Part shown: positions 1 through 5,481 of the stretch, one piece after another
Layout: each line of letters opens with the position of its first letter
Position numbering within the stretch: the first letter of the stretch is position 1
Assembly: GCA_031278665.1 (NCBI GenBank)
Contig: JAITKC010000261.1
Location: forward strand, 1-5,481
Length of the DNA: 5,481 nucleotides
Direction: 5' to 3'
Source: Bifidobacteriaceae bacterium
GTDB lineage: Bacteria; Actinomycetota; Actinomycetes; Actinomycetales; WQXJ01
Position numbers and translations under genes: made by a program
Notes under the pieces: generated by a model
The model's input: the letters and a program-made list of their open reading frames with translations, nothing else
The model's database searches: none
What the model was told of the DNA's origin: nothing

Positions 1-3000
1 CCGATCGGCTCCCCCAAAGCCCGCGCGACGGCATCGTGCACCGAAACCACCGGCCAATGCCCGGCCAACGAGATCTGCCGCCCGTCCGGGGCGATCGCCA
101 CCGCCTCGCCGTGGACGGCCAAAGCGGCCGCCCGGATCAGCTCCTCGGTCAGCAGGCGCATGCCGTCGTAGTCGGAGAACGCCTGGTAGGCCTCCAGGGA
201 GGTGAACTCGGGGTTGTGTTTGCGGTCGACGCCCTCGTTGCGGAAGTTCTTGCCCAGTTCGAAGACCCGCTCGACCCCGCCCACGGCCAGCCGCTTGAGA
301 TACAACTCGGGCGCTATCCGCAGGTAAAGGTCCATGTCATAGGCGTTGATGTGGGTCCTAAAGGGCCGGGCGTTGGCGCCGCCGTGGATCGGCTGAAGGA
401 TCGGCGTCTCGACTTCGATGAAGTCGCGTTCGCGCAGCGCCTGCCTCAGGCCGGCGGTCGCCGCCGCCCGGGCGTAGACCATCTCCATCGCCCGGTTGTT
501 GGTGGCCAGCACCAGATGCGGCGCCCGCGCCAACCCCGGAGTCAGTTTCACCGCCGCCTCGGCCAGGCGGCGTTTCGGCGGCGGCGGCGCGATCGACTTG
601 GCCGCCATAGTCCAACCGCAGGCGTCGAAACTCAGCTGCCCGCTCTTCGAATGCGCCAACCGCCCGGTCAGCGAAACCAGGTCGCCCAGTTGGGCGTGGC
701 GTTTGAACAGGTCGAAGCCCTCGCAGCGGTCGCGTTGGACCATGATTTGCAATTCGGTCAGACCTTCGCGCAGGTCCGCGAAGACGATGCCGCCGTGGTC
801 GCGTTTGCGCAATATCCGCCCGACCACGGAGATCGCCGCCGGGTCCTCGGCCGCCGGCCCGCCGACGGCTCGCGCGACGGCCTGGCGAAGCGACATAGTG
901 CGGGCCACCGCCACCGGATTGGGCTCCATACCCGCCTCGGCCAGCGCCGCGCGGCTCTTGAGGCGGTCGGTCGCGGGCGAATCCGGCGCCGCCGGGGTGG
1001 CCAGAGCGGTCGACTCCGTCCGGTCCAGTTCGGCCACCGCCGCCGCCAGCGCCGCGTCGGACCCGCCGGCCGGGCGTCTGCCGGCGCCGACCAGCAGTTC
1101 GGCCGGCGAGCTGTCGGGCAGGAAACCTTCGGCCCGGCCGATCGCCATTATCACCTCGGCCAGCGAGGCGCCGTGGTCGAAGCAGACCAGGCGGGCGTGC
1201 CAGTCCGGCGCGTACTTCTCATTCGACCGGTACAGCCCCTCGATCTGCCACCAGCGCGAGGCCAGCAGCAGCGTCCGACGCACCAGACGGGCCATCGGAT
1301 AGGCCCCGGTCTGCCCGCCGCCGACCAAGAAGCGCCGGAGCACCGCGAAGTTCAGCGAAATGCGTTCCAGTCCCAGGTCGCGCCCGGCCTCGACCAATCC
1401 CGTCACCATCAATTCGGTGGTCCCGCCGTGCGCCCTCGGGTCGTGGCGCATTATGTCGAGCGAGACTCCCCGCCGCCCCCAGGGCGCGAACGTCAACAAA
1501 GCCTTGACCTGGCCGTCCGGATCTTGCGCGGTCACAATCAGATCGCGTCCGTCGGTCGGCGCGCCAACCGTCCCCGAGGTCATCGAGAAACCGCGTTCGT
1601 CGCCGTGCCGCCAGAAGTCGGCGTCGCGGGCTAAGGCGGCGAGCTCTTGTTCGGCTATGTCTTGTTGGCGGCGGACCTGGACGGTGTAGCCGGCCCGGCG
1701 CGCCCGGCGCGACGCCTCCGCCACGTCCGCCAGGCGCCGGTCGCGCAGCGAGAACCGGTCCGGCAAAATCACCGCCTCGTCGCCCAGTTCGAGCGAGCGC
1801 AGCCCGGCCGCCTCCCAGGCCCGCGCGCCCCGCCGGGTGGCCGACACCACCGCCGGCGTCCAACCGCGGCTGCGCGCCAGGTCGATCCAGCGCCCGATGG
1901 CGTCGCCCCAGGAGGCGCGGTCGCCCACCGGGTCGGAGCTGGCCAGTAACACTGCGCCGACCAGGCGTCCGACCACCGCCGCCTGGCCGTCGCCGGAGAA
2001 GACCGCCGACTTGTCGCGGCGCAGATTGTAATAGCCAAGCGAATCCTGTTCGCCGTGGCGCCAGAGCAGACGGCGCAGCGCCAACTCTTGTTCGTCGCTG
2101 ATGGCGCCCAGGTGGCGCTCCGAGCGGGTGAACACCACCAGCGCCGCCAACAGCGCCAACGTCGCCAGCAGCGACGTCGAGCGGGCCACCCACCACGGGG
2201 CGATCACCTCGACGATCGCCTTCTCAGAGGTCAGCCGCCCGGCTATGGCCGTCCCGATGACGATCTCCTCCGGCCCCTGGCCGAGCGCGACGTTCAGCGC
2301 CCACCAGGCTTTCAAGGCCAGCGATTGGCCGGCCGAGCCGATCACGGCGGCCCAGCCGAAGGCCCAGACCGCCGCGACCGCCAGCCCCCCGGCCAATGTC
2401 GCCACGGCGCGAAAGACCGCCCGCGTCGAGACCGGCGCGCCGAACGCCTTGCGTTGGACGACCAGCCAGACGACGATGCCGACGCCGACGGCCGCGCTGA
2501 CGGCCACCCGCGCCGGCACCGCCTCCATCCCGGTTCGGAAGACCAGGCCGGGGTAGACCAGTCCGCGCCAGTCGAGCCCGCCGGCCCAAGCCGCCGCCAG
2601 CACGCCGGCGTAGGCCACCGCCGGCGCCTCGATCAGCCAGATGATCGCCCACATGGCGGCCCGCTTGCGGTGGCGGATCGCCGAGGCCAGCACCGCCAGG
2701 GCGGCGAAGTTGAAAAGCGACGGGTTGCCGGGCAGGTTGACGGTGTCGAGGACCAGCCAGACCAGCCGGTAGGCGTGCGGGAAAAGGCGCTCCAACGGCC
2801 AGGCGGCCAGCGCCCAGAGGGCGGCGAAGCCAATGATTCGGGCCGCCCAGACCGGCGTGCGACTGGCCCGCCAATCGCGTCCGCCGTCCCGGGCGGGCGT
2901 CTTCGCGCCGGCTTGGCCGGGGGCCTTGGGGCCGCCATGGCCCGGCTCGGTGGGGCCGGCTTGGTCCGGCCTGACGGCGGCGGGCTTCGCGGGCGGGTTG

Positions 3001-3023
3001 GCGTCAACCTGTTGGCTTGTCAT
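1..3023 (-). CDS. lysX: LysX: bifunctional lysylphosphatidylglycerol synthase / lysyl-tRNA synthetase (3' end cut by window)
   Basis: Seen: one uninterrupted minus-strand frame from ATG 3023-3021 to the left edge, 1007 residues with no stop. A Pro/Ala/Gly-rich tail (about 1-50) precedes roughly six hydrophobic segments (about 57-74, 102-117, 122-143, 171-190, 205-228, 281-298). A DUF2156/MprF-type lysyltransferase domain follows (about 300-620), with SLDIMRHDP around M525, SLNFAV 556-561 and EKYAPDW near Y604. After a linker come an OB fold (about 715-790) and a class II LysRS core: motif 1 VETP 871-874, GGANARPF 881-888, IAPELYLKRL, and motif 2 FRNEG from F927 (R928, E930) with HNPEFT 936-941. 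Known: this order defines actinobacterial LysX, about 1170 residues in mycobacteria. The synthetase charges tRNA-Lys, and the membrane part transfers lysine to phosphatidylglycerol, lowering sensitivity to cationic peptides. Inferred: about 165 C-terminal residues, including motif 3, lie outside the window. The start is chosen for its ribosome binding site at 3031-3038. Odd: the segment before motif 1 is divergent (see findings). A separate housekeeping lysS is likely elsewhere in the genome. Confidence 0.93.
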   Translation of the reverse strand, partial: MTSQQVDANPPAKPAAVRPDQAGPTEPGHGGPKAPGQAGAKTPARDGGRDWRASRTPVWAARIIGFAALWALAAWPLERLFPHAYRLVWLVLDTVNLPGNPSLFNFAALAVLASAIRHRKRAAMWAIIWLIEAPAVAYAGVLAAAWAGGLDWRGLVYPGLVFRTGMEAVPARVAVSAAVGVGIVVWLVVQRKAFGAPVSTRAVFRAVATLAGGLAVAAVWAFGWAAVIGSAGQSLALKAWWALNVALGQGPEEIVIGTAIAGRLTSEKAIVEVIAPWWVARSTSLLATLALLAALVVFTRSERHLGAISDEQELALRRLLWRHGEQDSLGYYNLRRDKSAVFSGDGQAAVVGRLVGAVLLASSDPVGDRASWGDAIGRWIDLARSRGWTPAVVSATRRGARAWEAAGLRSLELGDEAVILPDRFSLRDRRLADVAEASRRARRAGYTVQVRRQQDIAEQELAALARDADFWRHGDERGFSMTSGTVGAPTDGRDLIVTAQDPDGQVKALLTFAPWGRRGVSLDIMRHDPRAHGGTTELMVTGLVEAGRDLGLERISLNFAVLRRFLVGGGQTGAYPMARLVRRTLLLASRWWQIEGLYRSNEKYAPDWHARLVCFDHGASLAEVIMAIGRAEGFLPDSSPAELLVGAGRRPAGGSDAALAAAVAELDRTESTALATPAAPDSPATDRLKSRAALAEAGMEPNPVAVARTMSLRQAVARAVGGPAAEDPAAISVVGRILRKRDHGGIVFADLREGLTELQIMVQRDRCEGFDLFKRHAQLGDLVSLTGRLAHSKSGQLSFDACGWTMAAKSIAPPPPKRRLAEAAVKLTPGLARAPHLVLATNNRAMEMVYARAAATAGLRQALRERDFIEVETPILQPIHGGANARPFRTHINAYDMDLYLRIAPELYLKRLAVGGVERVFELGKNFRNEGVDRKHNPEFTSLEAYQAFSDYDGMRLLTEELIRAAALAVHGEAVAIAPDGRQISLAGHWPVVSVHDAVARALGEPI

Positions 3024-3030
3024 TGCGGTT

Positions 3031-3038
3031 CCTTTCCT
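3031..3038 (-). promoter_or_regulatory. Ribosome binding site of lysX
   Basis: Read on the minus strand this is AGGAAAGG, ending 7 bases before the ATG at 3023. Its strength and spacing support that start over any downstream in-frame codon and over a longer N-terminus. Confidence 0.75.
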
Positions 3039-3109
3039 CGGGCCGGCCAGGCGGCCGAGTTCGGCGACGGCAACCCAATTGTCTCGCAATCCGCCGGCCC
3101 GCCGCACAC

Positions 3110-3130
3110 GCCCGGGTCCGGAACCCGGGC
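3110..3130. repeat. 8-bp inverted repeat in the lysX leader region
   Basis: GCCCGGGT (3110-3117) and ACCCGGGC (3123-3130) are perfect complements around a 5-base spacer. On the lysX strand this would be a compact GC-rich hairpin about 90 bases upstream of the start codon, directly after the larger 3135-3176 repeat. No T-run follows it on either strand, so it is not a typical intrinsic terminator. It could be an RNA structure in the leader or a protein-binding palindrome; the sequence alone does not decide. Confidence 0.55.
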
Positions 3131-3134
3131 CCAA

Positions 3135-3176
3135 AATCCCGGCCAAAGCCCGGATCGAATCGCCTTGGCCGGGATT
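3135..3176. repeat. 12-bp perfect inverted repeat between lysX and malE
   Basis: AATCCCGGCCAA (3135-3146) is perfectly complementary to TTGGCCGGGATT (3165-3176), with an 18-base loop (3147-3164). Read on the lysX strand the stem ends in ...GGGATTTTGGG, so a short run of four T overlaps and follows the stem foot. On the malE strand there is no T-run. Possible roles are an attenuator-like leader hairpin for lysX, if transcription starts upstream of it, or an operator. The repeat is longer than expected by chance even in GC-rich DNA, but its function is unknown. Confidence 0.6.
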
Positions 3177-3301
3177 CAAGAATCGGTACTATCACTCGGG
3201 CGGCGTCCCCGTTTTGGCCTGTCGGCCCCGAAATCTTAGCTCGCGGCCGGGAATCTCCCCAGGCCAGAACTAGTCGCGGCCGAGATCGCAATGCGGCGCA
3301 T

Positions 3302-3330
3302 TTAGCGCCCGCTCCTATCGAGACTAGGAT
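3302..3330 (+). promoter_or_regulatory. Candidate malE promoter (weak -35, fair -10)
   Basis: TAGGAT at 3325-3330 fits the TANNNT pattern of actinobacterial -10 boxes. It lies 17 bases after TTAGCG (3302-3307), which matches only three of six bases of the TTGACA consensus. Transcription would start near 3337 and give a leader of about 95 bases. A second possibility is TTGGCC (3165-3170), 16 bases, TACTAT (3187-3192), whose -35 lies in the right arm of the inverted repeat. Both are guesses from consensus alone. Confidence 0.28.
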
Positions 3331-3393
3331 TACCAAAGGAGCCCATTCGCACCGTGCAATGGCGCCCGGTCAGACCAACCCCAGCGTCCGGGT

Positions 3394-3413
3394 TTATCAG
3401 GTTAAATCGATAA
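3394..3413 (+). promoter_or_regulatory. Candidate operator upstream of malE
   Basis: TTATCAGGTTAAATCGATAA is an imperfect palindrome: the outer five bases on each side (TTATC/GATAA) and the central TTAA are symmetrical, 14 of 20 positions in all. It ends 20 bases before the malE start, just upstream of the ribosome binding site and downstream of the candidate promoter, where a bound repressor could block transcription. Sugar-uptake operons in actinobacteria are commonly controlled by LacI-family repressors, but this sequence does not match a LacI-family consensus I can name, so the assignment rests on symmetry and position. Confidence 0.3.
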
Positions 3414-3423
3414 CAACCCAAAT

Positions 3424-3429
3424 GGAGGG
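3424..3429 (+). promoter_or_regulatory. Ribosome binding site of malE
   Basis: GGAGGG ends 4 bases before ATG 3434-3436 (GGAGG, 5 bases). It settles the start: in-frame ATG 3422-3424 overlaps the site itself, and ATG 3359-3361 would place an odd hydrophilic extension before the lipoprotein signal peptide. Confidence 0.8.
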
Positions 3430-3433
3430 AAAG

Positions 3434-4687
3434 ATGAAACGTATCGTGGTCGTGGCGGTAGCCGCCATCGGACTTACATGGGGCCTGACGGCCTGCGGCG
3501 GCGGCGGGTCAACCAATGAAGAGTCGCCTGGCGGCGGCGCGACCGGCGCCGAGACCGACGCCCCCGCCCGCGCCGAGGCCGACCTGGTGATCTGGGCCGA
3601 CGCCAACCGGACCAAAGCCCTCGAGGCCCCGCTCAAGGCGTGGGCCGACAAGAACGGGCTGACCGCCCAGGTGCAGACCGTCGCGACTGATTTACAAGCC
3701 AACTTCGTGACCGCCAACGAGGCCAAGAACGGCCCCGACGTTGTGATCGGCGCCCAGGACTGGACCGGCAAACTGGTCCAGAACTCGGCCATCGTGCCGG
3801 TCCAGATCAGCGCCACCGGCGTCAGCCAGACGGCGATCGACGCCGTCTCCTACGGCGGACAAACCTATGGCGCCCCCTACGCGATCGAAACGCTTGGACT
3901 GTTCGTCAACAACGCTTTGACCGCCAATCCGGCCCCCGCCACAATCGAGGACATGATCGCGGCCGGCCAGGCCGGCGGCGGCGAGAACGTGCTCTGCCTG
4001 CAGGTCGGCGAAAGCGGCGACGCCTACCACATGCAGCCGCTGTTCACCTCCGGCGGCGGCTATATCTTCGGGACCAACGCCGACGGCACCTACAACACCT
4101 CCGACATCGGGATCGGCGGGGCCGGCGGGGTGGCGGCCGCCACCAAGATCGGCGAACTGGGCGCCCAGGGGATCCTCAAGAACTCGATCACCGGCGACAA
4201 CTCCCAGCAGCTTTTCAACGAGGGCAAGTGCGCCTACCTGGTGTCCGGCCCCTGGGCGCTGGCCGACATCCGTTCGGCCGGCATCGACTTCACGCTGTCG
4301 CCGATCCCCGGTTTCGCGGGCCTCGGCCAACCCGAGCCGCCGCTTGGGGTCCAGGCTTTCTTCGTGGCGTCCAACGCCAAGAACCCCGCCTTCGCCCAGC
4401 AATTCGTCAGCGATTTGCTGGCCGACACTACTATCACCAAGGCGATGAACGACGTCGACGCCCGGGTCCCGGTCCAAGAGGCCCTGGCCGCGGAGTTGAA
4501 GGCCTCCGACCCGGTCTTGATGCAGTTCCTCGATCTGGCCGAGACCGCCAAGGCGATGCCGAATATCCCGGCCATGGAGGCCGTTTGGGGTCCGCTCGGC
4601 CAGGCCGAGGCCGCCGTGGTGGGAGGCGCCGACCCGGCGTCGACTATGCAGGCCGCCGGCCAGGAAGTCGCCAGCAGCGTCCAATAG
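3434..4687 (+). CDS. malE: MalE-like maltose/maltodextrin ABC transporter substrate-binding lipoprotein
   Basis: Complete, 417 residues. Seen: a lipoprotein signal peptide (MKR, hydrophobic core 4-18) ending in the lipobox LTAC with Cys21, then a Gly/Glu-rich flexible linker to about residue 49. The mature periplasmic-binding fold opens with DLVIWAD (50-56). Stretches alignable to E. coli MalE from memory are GPDVVIGAQDW (100-110), AIETLGL with E152, DGTYNTSDIGI, SGPWAL (271-276) and MPNIPAMEAVW (375-385). Known: these are sugar-contact or hinge regions in MalE. W274 and W385 match the binding-site tryptophans W230 and W340, E152 matches E111 and D109 matches D65, whereas the W62 position appears to be Gly106. 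Inferred: an extracytoplasmic, membrane-anchored receptor that hands maltose or maltodextrins to the MalF/MalG channel. It is first in the operon, with malF 85 bases downstream and a stable hairpin between. The exact ligand (maltose, longer maltodextrins, trehalose or another alpha-glucoside) is not certain. Confidence 0.9.
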   Translation: MKRIVVVAVAAIGLTWGLTACGGGGSTNEESPGGGATGAETDAPARAEADLVIWADANRTKALEAPLKAWADKNGLTAQVQTVATDLQANFVTANEAKNGPDVVIGAQDWTGKLVQNSAIVPVQISATGVSQTAIDAVSYGGQTYGAPYAIETLGLFVNNALTANPAPATIEDMIAAGQAGGGENVLCLQVGESGDAYHMQPLFTSGGGYIFGTNADGTYNTSDIGIGGAGGVAAATKIGELGAQGILKNSITGDNSQQLFNEGKCAYLVSGPWALADIRSAGIDFTLSPIPGFAGLGQPEPPLGVQAFFVASNAKNPAFAQQFVSDLLADTTITKAMNDVDARVPVQEALAAELKASDPVLMQFLDLAETAKAMPNIPAMEAVWGPLGQAEAAVVGGADPASTMQAAGQEVASSVQ

Positions 4688-4698
4688 CCTTATATGAC

Positions 4699-4749
4699 GC
4701 GCCGCGTCCCCCGCTCGGACGCAGTCCCGCCTGACGGGGGACGCGGCGC
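4699..4749 (+). repeat. Perfect 15-bp stem-loop between malE and malF
   Basis: GCGCCGCGTCCCCCG (4699-4713) pairs without mismatch with CGGGGGACGCGGCGC (4735-4749) across a 21-base loop. It begins 11 bases after the malE stop and ends 23 bases before malF. No T-run follows, so a full intrinsic terminator is unlikely. The expected effect, by analogy with the REP elements in the E. coli malE-malF gap, is to protect the malE 3' end from exonucleases and let binding protein be made in excess over the permease. That role is inferred; the structure is read directly. Confidence 0.8.
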
Positions 4750-4760
4750 CCCGACACCGA

Positions 4761-4766
4761 GAAAGG
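4761..4766 (+). promoter_or_regulatory. Ribosome binding site of malF
   Basis: GAAAGG ends 6 bases before ATG 4773-4775. It lies just outside the 4699-4749 stem, so folding of that stem would leave it free. Confidence 0.6.
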
Positions 4767-4772
4767 TCGCTG

Positions 4773-5481
4773 ATGACCATCACTCCCCCGAGCGGCGCCG
4801 ATCGGGCGCCGGCCGCCCCGGTTCAACGAGAGCGGAACACCACCATCCGCGGATTGATCGTCAAGATCATTTTCTTGGGGATGGTCCTCGCCATCGGCGT
4901 CTACGCCGTGCCGCTGCTGGTCCATTACAAAATGTGGATGTGGCTGGGCGTCATGGTCGCCGCCGTGGTCCTGATCTTCGTGATCTATGCGACCAAGCGC
5001 TTCATCCCGGGCAAGTACCTTTTCCCGGGCACCGCTTTTCTGTCGGTGTTCCTGATTATCCCGGTGGTCTTGACGGTCAACTACTCGTTCACTAATTTCG
5101 GCGACGGCTCGCGCGGCACCAAGGAGGCGATGATCGCCGCCGTTCAGACCGAGTCGATCAAACAGACCCCCGACTCGCCGCTTTACACTATGGCGGTGGG
5201 CGTCGAGAACGGCGACGTCGCCAACGGCCCCCACACGCTGTTCCTAATCGCCCAGAACGACCCCGACCAGAAAGTTTTGGCCGGCCGCGACGGCGAAGAC
5301 GTGGCCGAATGGCAAGGCGACGCCGCGACCGTCACCGACGGCCGGGTCACCGCCGTGCCGGGCTACCGGTTGCTGACTCCCCAAGAAATCAACAGCGCCT
5401 ACGCGAAGTTGCAGGCGATGGTCGTCACAGTGCCCGGCGAGGACCAGTCGGGTATCAAAGTCCAGACCCCGACCCAGGCCT
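4773..5481 (+). CDS. malF: MalF-like maltose/maltodextrin ABC transporter permease (N-terminal part)
   Basis: Partial: 236 complete codons, open at the right edge. Seen: a short polar N-terminus (1-26), then three hydrophobic segments at about 28-49, 55-73 and 82-103. The third reads YLFPGTAFLSVFLIIPVV and is followed by the NYSFTNF signature (103-109). From about 110 the chain turns hydrophilic and stays so to the edge, over 125 residues with no membrane segment. Known: E. coli MalF has the same plan, three helices, a YPG...SFTNY-type third helix and then the large periplasmic P2 loop before the transport core with its EAA loop. Inferred: this is the first permease of a MalEFG importer, forming with MalG the membrane channel energised by an MalK/MsmK-type ATPase. 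The full protein is probably about 500 residues or more; core helices and EAA motif lie beyond the window. It is co-directional with malE and probably co-transcribed. Without the EAA region, malF against another CUT1 permease rests on MalE context and the P2-like loop. Confidence 0.85.
   Translation, partial: MTITPPSGADRAPAAPVQRERNTTIRGLIVKIIFLGMVLAIGVYAVPLLVHYKMWMWLGVMVAAVVLIFVIYATKRFIPGKYLFPGTAFLSVFLIIPVVLTVNYSFTNFGDGSRGTKEAMIAAVQTESIKQTPDSPLYTMAVGVENGDVANGPHTLFLIAQNDPDQKVLAGRDGEDVAEWQGDAATVTDGRVTAVPGYRLLTPQEINSAYAKLQAMVVTVPGEDQSGIKVQTPTQA

Larger units (their letters stand above)
3024..3433. other. Divergent intergenic region, no gene
   Basis: About 410 bases separate the divergent lysX and malE starts. 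Open frames crossing it are only upstream extensions or shadows: none has a good ribosome binding site together with a recognisable protein. The stretch is less GC-extreme near malE (around 3393-3413), as expected of a control region. It holds the inverted repeats at 3110-3130 and 3135-3176, a 9-base direct repeat TCGCGGCCG at 3241-3249 and 3274-3282 (33 bases apart), a possible promoter at 3302-3330 and an imperfect palindrome at 3394-3413. No clear lysX promoter was found, and no T-box or other recognised riboswitch signature was seen. Confidence 0.7.

Noticed and set aside
36..1634. Plus-strand open frame of 532 codons lying inside lysX
   Set aside because: It is antisense to a clearly conserved LysX coding frame. 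Its product is a low-complexity Arg/Gly/Gln-rich chain with no domain, and long antisense frames are expected in GC-rich genes.
1219..2196. Minus-strand open frame of 325 codons in another frame of lysX
   Set aside because: It overlaps the LysX transferase domain out of frame and encodes an Arg/Gly/Pro-rich sequence typical of a shadow frame; the same holds for minus-strand 2224-2874.
1..3023. lysX as separate mprF-like and lysS genes
   Set aside because: No stop codon or ribosome binding site interrupts the frame between the transferase and LysRS domains, so it is one fused protein as in other LysX.
3024..3240. T-box or lysine riboswitch in the lysX leader
   Set aside because: I looked for the T-box GGGTGGNACCGCG-type core and a lysine-riboswitch-like arrangement on the minus strand and saw neither; only the two simple hairpins are present.
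3017..3433. Upstream extension of malE to an ATG at 3017
   Set aside because: It would overlap the lysX start and put about 139 Arg/Pro-rich residues before a standard lipoprotein signal peptide. The ribosome binding site at 3424-3429 marks ATG 3434 as the start.
4699..4749. Reading the malE-malF hairpin as an intrinsic terminator
   Set aside because: The stem is followed by CCGACACCGAG with no T-run, and malF follows in the same direction with its own ribosome binding site, so full termination is unlikely.
3692..4783. Minus-strand open frame of 363 codons antisense to malE
   Set aside because: The product is Gly/Arg/Val-rich without recognisable motifs, whereas the plus-strand frame matches MalE over its whole length.

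Overview
The window looks like chromosomal DNA from a high-GC Gram-positive bacterium (Actinomycetota). The base composition is strongly GC-rich, with C/G at third codon positions. The left gene has the three-part architecture known from actinobacterial LysX, and the binding protein is a lipoprotein, as expected in a cell without an outer membrane. Genus and species cannot be decided from this piece.

Layout. (1) Positions 1-3023, minus strand: the first 1007 residues of a LysX-type bifunctional lysylphosphatidylglycerol synthase / lysyl-tRNA synthetase. It runs off the left edge before the C-terminal end (class II motif 3 lies outside). (2) Positions 3024-3433: about 410 bases between divergent genes. 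This stretch holds both ribosome binding sites, two perfect inverted repeats, a weak candidate promoter and a candidate operator, but no convincing gene. (3) Positions 3434-4687, plus strand: a complete MalE-like maltose/maltodextrin-binding lipoprotein. (4) Positions 4688-4772: an 85-base gap dominated by a perfect 15-bp stem-loop. (5) Positions 4773 to the right edge, plus strand: the N-terminal 236 residues of a MalF-like permease, with three membrane segments followed by the start of a large extracytoplasmic loop. A malG-type second permease would be expected beyond the edge.

Functionally there are two unrelated units back to back. One (LysX) makes lysyl-tRNA and uses it to lysinylate membrane phosphatidylglycerol, a modification known to lower sensitivity to cationic peptides. 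The other is a maltodextrin uptake operon: MalE captures the sugar outside the membrane and delivers it to MalF and a presumed MalG. Nothing in the sequence links the two beyond the shared intergenic region.

I see no mobile element, CRISPR array, RNA gene or undescribed system. The points most worth a second look are the malE-malF hairpin, the paired hairpins in the lysX leader, the unusual segment before motif 1 in the lysyl-tRNA synthetase domain, and the P2-like loop of MalF.
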